From a bacterium (GTDB lineage Bacteria > CSSED10-310 > JAFGSJ01): DNA of 38,077 nucleotides. Position numbers and translations under genes: made by a program. The DNA is taken from contig JAFGSJ010000098.1 of the NCBI GenBank assembly GCA_016934675.1, positions 1 to 38,077 on the forward strand, given 5' to 3'. Below are positions 1-7,239 of the stretch, piece after piece. Below the pieces are notes generated by a model. The model saw nothing but the letters and a program-made list of their open reading frames with translations. It made no database searches and had not been told where the DNA came from. Each line of letters starts with the position of its first letter. Position 1 is the stretch's first letter.

Positions 1-328
1 TCACCACAACGTGGTGACAGAGGTCAGCCTGGGTCATAGTCGCGTCGAAGCTTTAGCGAAGACGGGACGGCGGCCCAGGTCAATTGTGAGCATACAACCG
101 AGCTCTGAAGGAGCGGCAGATAGACACATAATCCGAAATAAACTCACCGGTTGCGGTGCAACCCCAAACGTATTTTTCGTCGTACTGTCTACGATATGTA
201 CTACAAGTCCCTGGCGCTCTTTCAGAGCTCAGATCGTGGTTATCCTGATCCTGGGGCGACATTCGTTGTCACGGTCGTTACAACTCACTGTGCCCCAGGC
301 TGACACCTTTCACCACTTCGTGGTGTAT
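1..328. repeat. Long imperfect palindromic repeat block
   Basis: The two halves are inverted relatives of each other. Position 1-17 is a TCACCAC/GTGGTGA hairpin followed by GGTCAGCCTGGG. The reverse complement of about 300-328 gives CACCAC-GAA-GTGGTGA followed by GTGTCAGCCTGGGG. Further in, CGAGCTCTGAAGGAGCG (about 100-116) matches the reverse complement of the segment near 212-234. The centre is near 165. No credible protein is encoded. It is probably an intergenic repeat element of a type common in repeat-rich genomes. The left edge may continue outside the window. Confidence 0.55.
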
Positions 329-1121
329 GACTACTCTGAATTGATCGTTGGTTCCAAGCAGAACGTTGTATACGCATCAAAAAGGCGTGTAATCATGAAT
401 GAGCTACGCAATGTTGCGATCTATCTGTTCCGGACTTTACGAGGGACCCTCTGTGTGAGCTTGGAACTCGCTTTGGTCTCCAGCGCTACAGTTCCGTCAG
501 CTCAGTGATCCAGATTATCCGTAACAGACTCAAACATAATAAGCTGTTACAGCAACGAATAGCAATTCTCATCACCATAATTCAAAAAAATCAACCGTAT
601 ATTTGACCCCTTATCTGTCTTCTCCTTCGCTTTTTTCACCCATTCTCATTCCTTTTCTTTCTTTGAGCGTCCCTGCCTCATTGGTCATTCTGGTCACAAA
701 TGCTACAACAATTCTCCTAATGTGTTCAGAAAATGAACAATGTGGTTTTTCGGGCTCGATGATCATGATCCGGCTTAAGCCGGTCAGGGCCTCAAAAAGA
801 CCTCGATAATCATATCCGTGCTCCTCGTGGCATGAATGTTGCTAAAATTGAGTATGATTCTGAGCATTCTGAATACTGGAGTGATCGTCAAATCAAAGAA
901 CAGCTTTCGGATGGGGTGGAGGGACAATTATCATGAAGCAAGGCCGACTTTGGGTGTGCAGCTTAACTGAACAATTTTAGTTATATCAAGAACAACTCAG
1001 ACGAGAAAGGGGGTTCGCTTTTCGGAGAAGGAATAAGCTTTGTCTGAATTGTTCACATCAATTTCATCGTTATGAATGATAGAAAACTGAAGAATTCAAC
1101 CTGTAATGAGGATTGTATTCA
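329..1121. other. Gene-poor intergenic stretch
   Basis: No convincing full-length gene. ORFs here have poor start contexts and no recognisable domains. The only coding-like piece is the short ORF at 832-936. No clear promoter for the downstream lipoprotein gene was found. Confidence 0.5.
832..936 (+). CDS. Possible small protein or 3' remnant of a gene (34 aa)
   Basis: ATG at 832 opens MNVAKIEYDSEHSEYWSDRQ... and ends at a TGA at 934-936. The frame is open for about 22 more codons upstream, reading ...DNHIRAPRG, so it may be the tail of a decayed gene rather than a complete one. The charged, W/Y-containing composition looks more protein-like than the surrounding DNA. The short acidic tail resembles what is seen in small antitoxin-type proteins, but I cannot assign a family. 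There is no good ribosome site before the ATG. Confidence 0.25.
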   Translation: MNVAKIEYDSEHSEYWSDRQIKEQLSDGVEGQLS

Positions 1122-2135
1122 ATGGAAAAAAACAAGAGCGAGAAAAAAGGAGAGCATTTTCATCCGGCGGCAATGATTGCCGTTCTCATGTCAGTCACTG
1201 TCGCGCTGTGTATGGCAGGTTTCCTGGCTTGTACAGATGATGACGATGATGAAGACCCGATCTGGGCCGCAGGCGAGCTTTACTCCACTGATCCGATAGT
1301 GGGGAACATGCGTTATGTGCCGGGCGGTACGTTCACCCAGGGTTCACTGACCACGGAACCCTGTCGCAATTCAGATGAGACCCAGTTCAATCATACGCTG
1401 ACGCGGAACATAGCGGTGATGGAGACGGAAGTGACGAGGCAGATGTGGGCGGATTTGAAGGCGGTCCGGCCGACTTTACCAACTGATCCAACGGACACGT
1501 CATCTGGCTCGGGTATGACTAATCCGGCTCAGAATATGAGCTGGCATGAGACGGTGCTCTTTGCTAATCTGCTGTCGTTTACGAACGGTTTGACGCGGTG
1601 TTATTACAAGGACGCGTCATTTACAGATCCGGTGACGAGCAGCAATTATACGTCGGGCGACTTTTACTGCGATTTTGGGGCCAACGGGTATCGTCTGTTA
1701 AGCGAGGGCGAGTGGGAGTATGCGGCTCGGGCGGGAACGGGCACACCCTTTTCCTGCAATGAGACCAATTACACCTCGGGCAATTGTGGCGATGACTCCT
1801 GTACAGAGGGTACCCTTCCGACCCTGGAGCAGTATGCGGTGTTTTGTGCGAATCGTCCCCCAACGTATTCAGCACCGGTGGGGAGTAAACTGGCCAATCC
1901 GTGGAACTTGAAGGACATGCATGGGAACGTATGGGAGTGGTGTTGGGATTGGGAGGGAACGTATCCTGGAGATATGACAGACTATACCGGGCCAGGGTCG
2001 GGCTCGTACCGGGTCAGACGTGGCGGTTGCTGGAACTTCAGCGCCCGGTACTGCCGGTCTGCGTTCCGGATCAGCTACACACCCGGCTTTCGGAACTACT
2101 ACCTCGGCTTCCGTCTTGCGAGGACGGTGAATTAG
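1122..2135 (+). CDS. Lipoprotein with formylglycine-generating enzyme/SUMF1-type domain and DGR-like variable C-terminus
   Basis: 337 aa. The start is taken at ATG 1122 because GAGG at 1108-1111 lies 10 nt upstream; the in-frame TTG at 1113 is too close to it. A hydrophobic segment (about residues 18-36) ends in GFLAC, a plausible though not ideal lipobox with Cys37, then an Asp-rich linker. The rest is an FGE-sulfatase domain: MRYVPGGTFTQGS, ETEVTRQMW, PAQNMSWHE, YRLLSEGEWEYAARAG, NLKDMHGNVWEWCWDW, RRGGCWNFSARYCRSAFR and a final GFRLAR. This family adopts a C-type-lectin-like fold. It includes true FGEs, but also many non-enzymatic binding proteins and DGR targets. The last part (residues about 303-333) has the codon pattern of a DGR variable region. 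My reading is a surface-displayed binding protein rather than a sulfatase activator; no sulfatase gene is nearby. Confidence 0.85.
   Translation: MEKNKSEKKGEHFHPAAMIAVLMSVTVALCMAGFLACTDDDDDEDPIWAAGELYSTDPIVGNMRYVPGGTFTQGSLTTEPCRNSDETQFNHTLTRNIAVMETEVTRQMWADLKAVRPTLPTDPTDTSSGSGMTNPAQNMSWHETVLFANLLSFTNGLTRCYYKDASFTDPVTSSNYTSGDFYCDFGANGYRLLSEGEWEYAARAGTGTPFSCNETNYTSGNCGDDSCTEGTLPTLEQYAVFCANRPPTYSAPVGSKLANPWNLKDMHGNVWEWCWDWEGTYPGDMTDYTGPGSGSYRVRRGGCWNFSARYCRSAFRISYTPGFRNYYLGFRLARTVN
2028..2120 (+). other. Candidate DGR variable repeat (VR) in the lipoprotein gene
   Basis: Codons here read TGC TGG AAC TTC AGC GCC CGG TAC, then TGC CGG TCT GCG TTC CGG, ATC AGC TAC ACA CCC GGC, TTT CGG AAC TAC TAC CTC, GGC TTC CGT. 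Nearly every residue expected to be Asn in a DGR template (AAC codons) is here a different residue whose codon still ends in C or T: TTC, AGC, TAC, TTC, ATC, AGC, TAC, TTT, TAC, TAC, CTC. Codons free of A (CGG, GCC, GGC, CCC) are family consensus. This is the adenine-specific mutation signature known for DGRs. The matching template repeat is not seen in this window. Confidence 0.6.
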
Positions 2136-2138
2136 CCC

Positions 2139-2183
2139 GAATTTCTGACTCACCACATTGGATGAGAAATTCGCCCTTCGGGC
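2139..2183 (+). other. Hairpin cluster just after the lipoprotein stop codon
   Basis: GAATTTCT (2139-2146) pairs with AGAAATTC (2165-2172), and GCCC-TTC-GGGC follows at 2173-2183. GCCCGAA just upstream (2135-2141) could also pair with TTCGGGC. No U-run follows, so it is a weak terminator candidate. GC-rich inverted repeats directly downstream of a VR are a known DGR homing element, which fits the variable-region reading of the gene before it. Confidence 0.35.
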
Positions 2184-2203
2184 TTCGACTCACTTCATTC
2201 GCT

Positions 2204-2234
2204 CCCTTCGACTCCGCTCAGGACACGGCAGGAC
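2204..2234. repeat. Short interspersed palindromic repeat (CCCTTCGACTCCGCTCAGG type)
   Basis: CCCTTCGACTCCGCTCAGG followed by ACACGGCAGGACT. A related copy, with CTCGACTTCGCTCGAGACAG then GCAGGACT, lies at 35092-35120. More distant relatives containing CGACGAGCTCGGGACAG are at 2843-2862 and, inverted, near 35609-35632. These small repeats recur between genes and inside the decayed ABC region. Confidence 0.5.
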
Positions 2235-2297
2235 TAAACCGGGCTAGGAACTGTGAATTTGTGCCTTTGGCACAAAAAAAAGAAAAAGAGGAAAAAC

Positions 2298-2507
2298 ATG
2301 TTTGCCCGGAGTCACCTTCAAGCGATACGGGCGCATGAAGCTGCGGCAGCGCAGCCCGCCGCTCCGAAGCACGGAGTGATTGAAGGATGTTTCTACGGGG
2401 ATTCATATCTTGTGAGCAATGCGTTCAGGGGTTCATTTTTACCCCTGAACGCACGATTTTTTTTAAGGTGTCCCGATGAGCCCCGATGTCCAGCCTCAAG
2501 CACATGA
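2298..2507 (+). CDS. Possible small Ala-rich protein (69 aa)
   Basis: ATG 2298 is preceded by GAGG at 2288-2291 with 6 nt spacing, a good ribosome site. The product begins MFARSHLQAIRAHEAAAAQP and continues with a VIEGCFYGDSYLVSNAFRGS segment. The reading frame runs through the strong terminator hairpin at 2421-2464, so the natural 3' end is doubtful and the real peptide may be shorter or degraded. No family is recognised. Its place directly after a DGR-like target gene, where accessory genes often sit, is the only contextual hint. Confidence 0.3.
   Translation: MFARSHLQAIRAHEAAAAQPAAPKHGVIEGCFYGDSYLVSNAFRGSFLPLNARFFLRCPDEPRCPASST
2421..2464 (+). terminator. Strong rho-independent terminator
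   Basis: Perfect 12-bp stem GCGTTCAGGGGT (2421-2432) / ACCCCTGAACGC (2441-2452) with an 8-nt loop, then ACGA and eight T residues (2457-2464). It would end transcription of the lipoprotein gene and the small ORF after it. Confidence 0.8.
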
Positions 2508-2618
2508 CTGTTCGTTATTCATCCCGTCTGAACGGTTTTGACACGACCACTCTCGATATTTTCGACAAGCGCCAACTGGCTCGTATCTCCCATCACCGAC
2601 CGCTGTGCCGGACCATTG

Positions 2619-2837
2619 TTCGTCGTTCCTCTCTAGTGGGAGCCTTTGATGTGGGACGGGAAAAAGCACACGTAAACGTGGAACTACGAACTATTGTACC
2701 AGGCGGAATGGGCCACTGCTAAAGAACATCGCTCGTCCTGAGGGCATGTCTTTACTCTTTCAAAGACAGACAGGCCCCGACTGATAGGGAATCACCTGCA
2801 AGCAAACGCATAACCTGGTACAATTGTAAGAGTTCCC
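2619..2837. repeat. Structured repeat, cluster 1, copy A
   Basis: Contains, in order: a leader GTTCCTCTCTAGTGGG..., a CACGT-AA-ACGTG hairpin (2669-2680), the left inverted arm GGAACTACGAACTATTGTACC (about 2680-2700), and a core with CATGTCTTTACTCTTTCAAA and GACAGAC. The right arm CCTGGTACAATTGTAAGAG follows (2814-2832). The arms are inverted relatives, so the roughly 160-nt unit could fold into one long stem-loop. The segment 2619-2700 recurs almost unchanged at 3210-3291. Confidence 0.6.
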
Positions 2838-3126
2838 CCTTCCCTCGACGAGCTCGGGACAGGTCAGTGGGTTGAGAGCAAGAATTTTTAGCTTCCGGAA
2901 TGGAACTGAAGCTCAGGCCTCGGTCATAAGCTCGAGCAGCCGCGTAAACGCGGAACTCATACCATTGTACCAGGCGGGGCGGGCCGTTGCTGAAGACCAA
3001 AGCCGGTCCTGAGGGCATGTCTTTACTCTTTCAAAGACAGACGGACCCCGACAGCTAAGGACCCGGCTGCAAGCTAACGCACAATCTGGTACAATTGTAT
3101 GGGTTCCCACTTCAGTGGGGCTTTTG
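2838..3126. repeat. Structured repeat, cluster 1, copy B with spacer
   Basis: The spacer 2838-2939 (with CGGTCATAAGCTCGAGCAG) is followed by hairpin CCGCGT-AA-ACGCGG (2940-2953) and left arm GGAACTCATACCATTGTACC (2952-2971). The core has GGTCCTGAGGGCATGTCTTT. The right arm CTGGTACAATTGTATGGG (3086-3103) leads into a CCCAC-TTCA-GTGGG hairpin (3106-3119). It has the same orientation and order as copy A, and its spacer is homologous to the one between copies C and D near 31739-31805. Confidence 0.6.
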
Positions 3127-3300
3127 GCGTTGAAGAAATGAGGACCCAGGCAATTGTATCACAGCGGGCATTCACTTTAGAAGAAAATGTTGCCTGTGCT
3201 GAACATATGTTCGTCGTTCCTCTCTAGTGGGGGCCTTTGATGTGGGACGGGAAAAAGCCCACGTAAACGTGGAACTACAAACAATTGTACCACCTTGTAC
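3127..3300. repeat. Partial third copy of the structured repeat, cluster 1
   Basis: Positions 3210-3291 repeat 2619-2700 with only a few differences, including the CCACGT-AA-ACGTGG hairpin and the arm ending AATTGTACC. The core is missing after 3291, where unrelated sequence begins. This is a truncated copy. Confidence 0.55.
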
Positions 3301-3323
3301 GATTGTCGTGTCTGGGCAATGAA

Positions 3324-3405
3324 ACCCCGAAGGGGCGACAACATACCAGACCGGGGCAAAGCCCCGGGGAACATTGAGAAGGAGAAGAGAGCCCTGAAAG
3401 GGCGA
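3324..3405. repeat. Interspersed repeat, left arm of an inverted pair
   Basis: Order of elements: CCCCGAAGGGG, CAACATACCAG, CCGGGGCAAAGCCCCGG and GCCCTGAAAGGGC. The same elements occur inverted at 3584-3666. Each element is itself a small hairpin. Confidence 0.6.
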
Positions 3406-3583
3406 TACAGGTCGGATAGCATTCAGGGCCATCATCTCTCGCAATCACATCCATCGGAAGGAATGATCATCAGTTGCCTGTTTTTTGGTGCTGAGGACAA
3501 GGTGAATGAGAATTGTGGCCAGAGATTGTGACCTATTCCACCTCTTTGCACCGTCGATTGTGTTCACAGCTTTGATGAAATGT

Positions 3584-3666
3584 TTCGCCCTGACAGGGCT
3601 CTGACTCTTCTTATCGCTTCACCCGGGGCTTCGCCCCGGGCTGGTATATTATACCCCGTTGGGGCT
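3584..3666. repeat. Interspersed repeat, right arm of an inverted pair
   Basis: Reverse-complement relative of 3324-3405. It reads CGCCCTGACAGGGC, CCCGGGGCTTCGCCCCGGG, CTGGTATATTATACC and CCCCGTTGGGGC. The roughly 180 nt between the arms hold no convincing gene. Confidence 0.6.
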
Positions 3667-4182
3667 ATTTCTCGAGAAATAAATAGCTTCCGGAGGGCGG
3701 GGACAAAAACTGCTCCAAGTCCTCAAAGAGGACAGCATCATCTTTATGAATAAGATCACGAACAAACTGTCTGCTGGTAAACACGTATTTCGATAGATCA
3801 ATGATTGGTGCACGGTTACACTTCTACTACAGTTCAGAATCGAGGGCAAACAGTCTTGTAGAGCGTTTCTCAGTATTTATTTCGACAAGTACGCCTGTTA
3901 TGGTGTTGTCTCTCCAAAGCGCAACAGTGGGCCCTCTCGATGCGATCACACCATTGGTCTAGTGTCTTGGCTCAAAACTCTGAAAACCATAAGCCTGTCG
4001 CACTACGTGTCGGTTCATGGCCGACGCGAAGCTGCCCACATGTAAGATCATAACCATACTGTCCTCCATCCAGGAGATAGTATTCTCACTTTTGGGTTTA
4101 TAACCATGATGTGATCACGAGAATTTAGTGTAACTGCTTAAATTTAAAGAACATTTTCTACCATTATCGGGGAGACTTCGGT
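3667..4182. other. Intergenic, no feature recognised
   Basis: Downstream of the glycosyltransferase gene (minus strand) and the repeat pair. I see no gene, RNA or terminator that can be supported here. Confidence 0.4.
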
Positions 4183-5883
4183 TTAGAATTCGTTAATAAA
4201 CTTTACCGGAAGTCGTGCGGTTATTGATCCTGTCTCATCCTGATAAGAAAATTCCCGCGTGGGCAGGTCTTCGGACAAGGATAGTTGAATCCCAGGTCCC
4301 TTCAAGATTATGAATCCGAGCTTAGATGGGGGAGGTTGAGCGATCTCGATAATTAATGCAGGCGTATAACCCAATGACTGCGCTAATCGGGCTGTGGGAA
4401 AATGAGCTTGAACGGTGACAGGACCTTCAGTTGACAGATATGTTTGTTGGAAGAGAGCGATAATATCTGGTGGATTCTCCTTTAATACCTGTTCATTCCA
4501 AGGATTTCTGGAAAAAGCCCGGCTCAATAATCCATGAAAATCGACAAATTCGCCTTGCCAATGTATCGGGAAAGCACCTCCCTGGCCTGAGCCAAGAGTA
4601 AGTCCTTTTCCAGCCATTGGGACCAATGAGGCAAGATATTTGCCAGCTTTCTCATCAAGCCAGATTTGGGGACGCAGTAAATAGTCCAATTTGCATTTGA
4701 GGTAATAAGGACCATGAAGAAAAGCATGAAGATCAGATTTCATTGGGACTTTCCAGGTCCGATCCTGAGCAGAATAATGGGGAAAGAGTGCGAGCGACGC
4801 AATGACTATAACCTGAATCAATATCGGAATGATGCGTGGCTTCGTTTTCGAGAGAAGTTCATTGAACACTATCCCGAAGGAGAAGATCATGACGGGAATG
4901 ACGGGCACGACAAATCGGTGCAGACCCAACCAAGGCACATCTCCACCTACTCCGATGATGAAGATGAACTGGCCGAGAATAACAATTCCTTCAAAGAGCA
5001 ATGAATACCGGATCACGGCATACACTGACACAATCACCAAGAGAAGAAGTGAGGGGGTATAGAGAATGCTATCTCGAATATATTCACCTGCTGAAGCCAA
5101 TCTTTCGATCTTCTCGGGATGATTCAATTTTGCAATCGAGGAATTTGACAGAATCTGACCAAAATAATGTAGCCGCCATAAAAGAAAACAGGACATGGGC
5201 ACACAATAACCCAGGAATACAGCTCTCAAAAATGACCAAAGGGACTTACTGCGATAATTTAGATAGAACATCCCAAGGAGACAACCGCCCGCAATGAAAA
5301 AGCCCTCTGGTCTCGACAAGGTTACGAGTGTAGCGCACCAGGAAAACAAATACATATTCTTACCTTTGGTTGTCCAAATGAGCGCCAGGATAAAAAAAGC
5401 ATAGAGCGTTGTTTCCAAACCACTCGCTCTGCCCGAAATAAACATGAATGGGATAGAACTTGCCAACAACAGAGAGGGAATATGCCAATACTCACTGTTT
5501 TTTTGTCGAGCCAGGACAGCCAGTAGAATCACACATCCTAATGCCGCGAGATTACCTACCATCAAGCCAATCCTGACGATGGATGGAATTGAAGTCACTC
5601 CCGTCAGGTAGGCAATTAAAGCCGTGATGAAGACGAGGGTCGGATTGGAATAACCTTCAAGATGAGGCCCACCTGGATAGGGGACCAAGCCCAGTCCATT
5701 TACCAGATTCCAAACATAACGATAACTGATGATCGCGTCGTCTACGGGATATAATACCGCGGTGAGAAAAAGTGTGCAGAGAAAAACAGTGATAATCATA
5801 GCCCATCGAGTTATCACTTTCGTATCCCTTGCTCTCACCGAATGATTATGTCTCCAACTTACACTCAAAATAGAAAAACCCAT
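4183..5883 (-). CDS. Polytopic membrane glycosyltransferase, GT-C type (AftB/ArnT-like)
   Basis: 566 aa. GT-C enzymes use polyprenyl-phosphate sugars and modify cell-envelope glycans or proteins on the outer face of the inner membrane. The N-terminus has one membrane segment (about residues 26-46) followed by the family hallmark VDDAIISYRY (Asp48-Asp49), then VNGLGLVPYPGG and EGYSNPTL. About ten more hydrophobic segments extend to residue about 370, followed by a soluble C-terminal domain. The Asp pair after the first membrane segment is the usual catalytic site. The start is supported by AGGAG 9-10 nt before the ATG. It is a lone gene, so the donor and acceptor cannot be deduced. The motif pattern resembles the arabinofuranosyltransferase AftB group, but substrate transfer by name would be unsafe. 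Confidence 0.75.
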   Translation of the reverse strand: MGFSILSVSWRHNHSVRARDTKVITRWAMIITVFLCTLFLTAVLYPVDDAIISYRYVWNLVNGLGLVPYPGGPHLEGYSNPTLVFITALIAYLTGVTSIPSIVRIGLMVGNLAALGCVILLAVLARQKNSEYWHIPSLLLASSIPFMFISGRASGLETTLYAFFILALIWTTKGKNMYLFSWCATLVTLSRPEGFFIAGGCLLGMFYLNYRSKSLWSFLRAVFLGYCVPMSCFLLWRLHYFGQILSNSSIAKLNHPEKIERLASAGEYIRDSILYTPSLLLLVIVSVYAVIRYSLLFEGIVILGQFIFIIGVGGDVPWLGLHRFVVPVIPVMIFSFGIVFNELLSKTKPRIIPILIQVIVIASLALFPHYSAQDRTWKVPMKSDLHAFLHGPYYLKCKLDYLLRPQIWLDEKAGKYLASLVPMAGKGLTLGSGQGGAFPIHWQGEFVDFHGLLSRAFSRNPWNEQVLKENPPDIIALFQQTYLSTEGPVTVQAHFPTARLAQSLGYTPALIIEIAQPPPSKLGFIILKGPGIQLSLSEDLPTREFSYQDETGSITARLPVKFINEF

Positions 5884-6161
5884 TTTATAAATCTCCTGAA
5901 CTCAACTCAGACCGAATCAATTCATCATATATCATCAGTCGAACATTTTTGCTCTAATAATATTTATCAGTTCTCCAATTCACATTCGTTCCCAGATCTG
6001 TTCGAAAATTCACTCAAATAAAATTTCCTCTAGTGCTTCATGACACTAAAGGAGAGGAGAAAAAACTTCGCTTGTCCTACAAATCCTCCACAATTACCGC
6101 GGACACTCCGGAGTAAAGCGAGAGTGTTTGACCATCTTCGTCTGTCCCAATAATCTCTTAC

Positions 6162-6190
6162 TTGACAAAACAGTTGGTATCACTTACTTT
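6162..6190 (+). promoter_or_regulatory. Candidate sigma-70 promoter for the response regulator
   Basis: TTGACA at 6162-6167, a 17-nt spacer, then TACTTT at 6185-6190. It lies about 50 nt before the ATG at 6242. The -35 is perfect and the -10 is moderate. Confidence 0.45.
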
Positions 6191-6241
6191 ATTTTTATGA
6201 TGCAGGAGTTGGTTAAGGTTGACTGATGGCTGAGGTTGGAT

Positions 6242-7195
6242 ATGACAAAGATTCTCATCGTTGATGATGAAGCCTCGATTATTCGAATGTTGACTTTTGC
6301 TCTCAACAAGGAAGGTTATACCATTGTCACGGCATCGAATGGCCGGGAGGGCGTCCAGATTGCCAGTCGTGAAAACCCTGACTTGATCATCTCCGATATT
6401 ATGATGCCGGAGATGGATGGCATGGAAATGTGTAGCCAAGTACGCCAGATGCCAGCACTGAAAAACACGCCCTTTATCTTTCTGACCGCAAAAGGTGATA
6501 TGACGACGCGAATCAAGGGGCTGCAACTGGGGGCGGATGATTTCATTGTCAAACCGATCGATTTTAAACTGCTAATGAAGAAAGTCAAAGAGATGAGTCG
6601 TTACGATCTGGCCACAGAAGCGGGTCTGAGCGAGCCGGAACTTTTTCATGAAGTCCACTTATCCGGGAATTTTTCACGCCGTAAAGCATCAGAAGTCTTA
6701 CAGGTGATCGAGACGGAGAGATTGACCGGAAGTTTCTATATCGATCAGGACAGTCAGAACGAAGGTAATCTCCTTTTTTATAAAGGCAAATATTTAAGCG
6801 GATCATATGTTGGGAAAGAGGGCAAAGAGGCGATCCTTACCCTATTAGCCAATACAAATAGTGATTTTAATTTTGTGGTCAAGCCCGTCGCGGTCGAGGG
6901 ACATACGCCACTGTCCATGTCTCCCGTTATCATGGAATGGACTGCTTCACAGGCCAAGAATCAAGATACCAAGGACAAGTTAGTCATTACTCGTGAGACT
7001 GAATTTGAAATTGTGCTGGTGCCTGACTTTTTTCAATTAACGGCCAATGACGATATTCAGGAAGTGATAAAATTATTCCGGAGCAGCGGTAAAGTCGGAG
7101 ATGTGCTCGATGGAGCATCACTTGAGCGTGAACGAGTTTTAAAGATACTCCGTTATTTGATTTCCAAAAAGATACTCAAAGAAAAAACGAAATAA
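6242..7195 (+). CDS. Response regulator with REC and DUF4388 (PATAN-like) output domain
   Basis: 317 aa. ATG 6242 is preferred over the in-frame TTG at 6236 because GAGG (6232-6235) sits 6 nt upstream. Residues 1-120 are a complete receiver domain: KILIVDDE with Asp8-Asp9, phospho-acceptor Asp52 in IISDIMMPEMDG, Thr82 in FLTAKGD and Lys104 in FIVKP. Residues about 138-225 match the DUF4388/PATAN type (LSGNFSRRKASEVLQVIE, GNLLFYKGKYLSGSYVGKEG). In known regulators this domain acts through protein contacts rather than DNA binding. The C-terminal ~80 residues are not recognised but look like a helical bundle. No histidine kinase is encoded nearby, so it is an orphan regulator. Confidence 0.85.
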   Translation: MTKILIVDDEASIIRMLTFALNKEGYTIVTASNGREGVQIASRENPDLIISDIMMPEMDGMEMCSQVRQMPALKNTPFIFLTAKGDMTTRIKGLQLGADDFIVKPIDFKLLMKKVKEMSRYDLATEAGLSEPELFHEVHLSGNFSRRKASEVLQVIETERLTGSFYIDQDSQNEGNLLFYKGKYLSGSYVGKEGKEAILTLLANTNSDFNFVVKPVAVEGHTPLSMSPVIMEWTASQAKNQDTKDKLVITRETEFEIVLVPDFFQLTANDDIQEVIKLFRSSGKVGDVLDGASLERERVLKILRYLISKKILKEKTK

Positions 7196-7239
7196 GGTTC
7201 ACCTTCTCAGTATCATGCCATGTTCATTCCCTGGTCTAT

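Noticed and set aside
11..508. 165-codon plus-strand ORF at the window start
   Set aside because: It runs across the palindromic repeat block, has no domain and no ribosome site, and has a composition unlike the real genes.
1113..1121. TTG start for the lipoprotein gene
   Set aside because: It would begin 1 nt after the GAGG ribosome site; ATG 1122 has workable spacing.
2752..3110. Minus-strand ORFs (88 and 65 codons) inside repeat copies A and B
   Set aside because: They are read through the structured repeat; the same peptide (…SSAFTRLxELMTE) appears in the second array at 31326-31826. The similarity reflects the repeated DNA, not a gene.
2136..4182. Search for a DGR template repeat and reverse transcriptase near the lipoprotein
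   Set aside because: No AAC-rich near-copy of 2028-2120 and no YxDD-type reverse transcriptase motif was found by eye in this region or elsewhere in the window.
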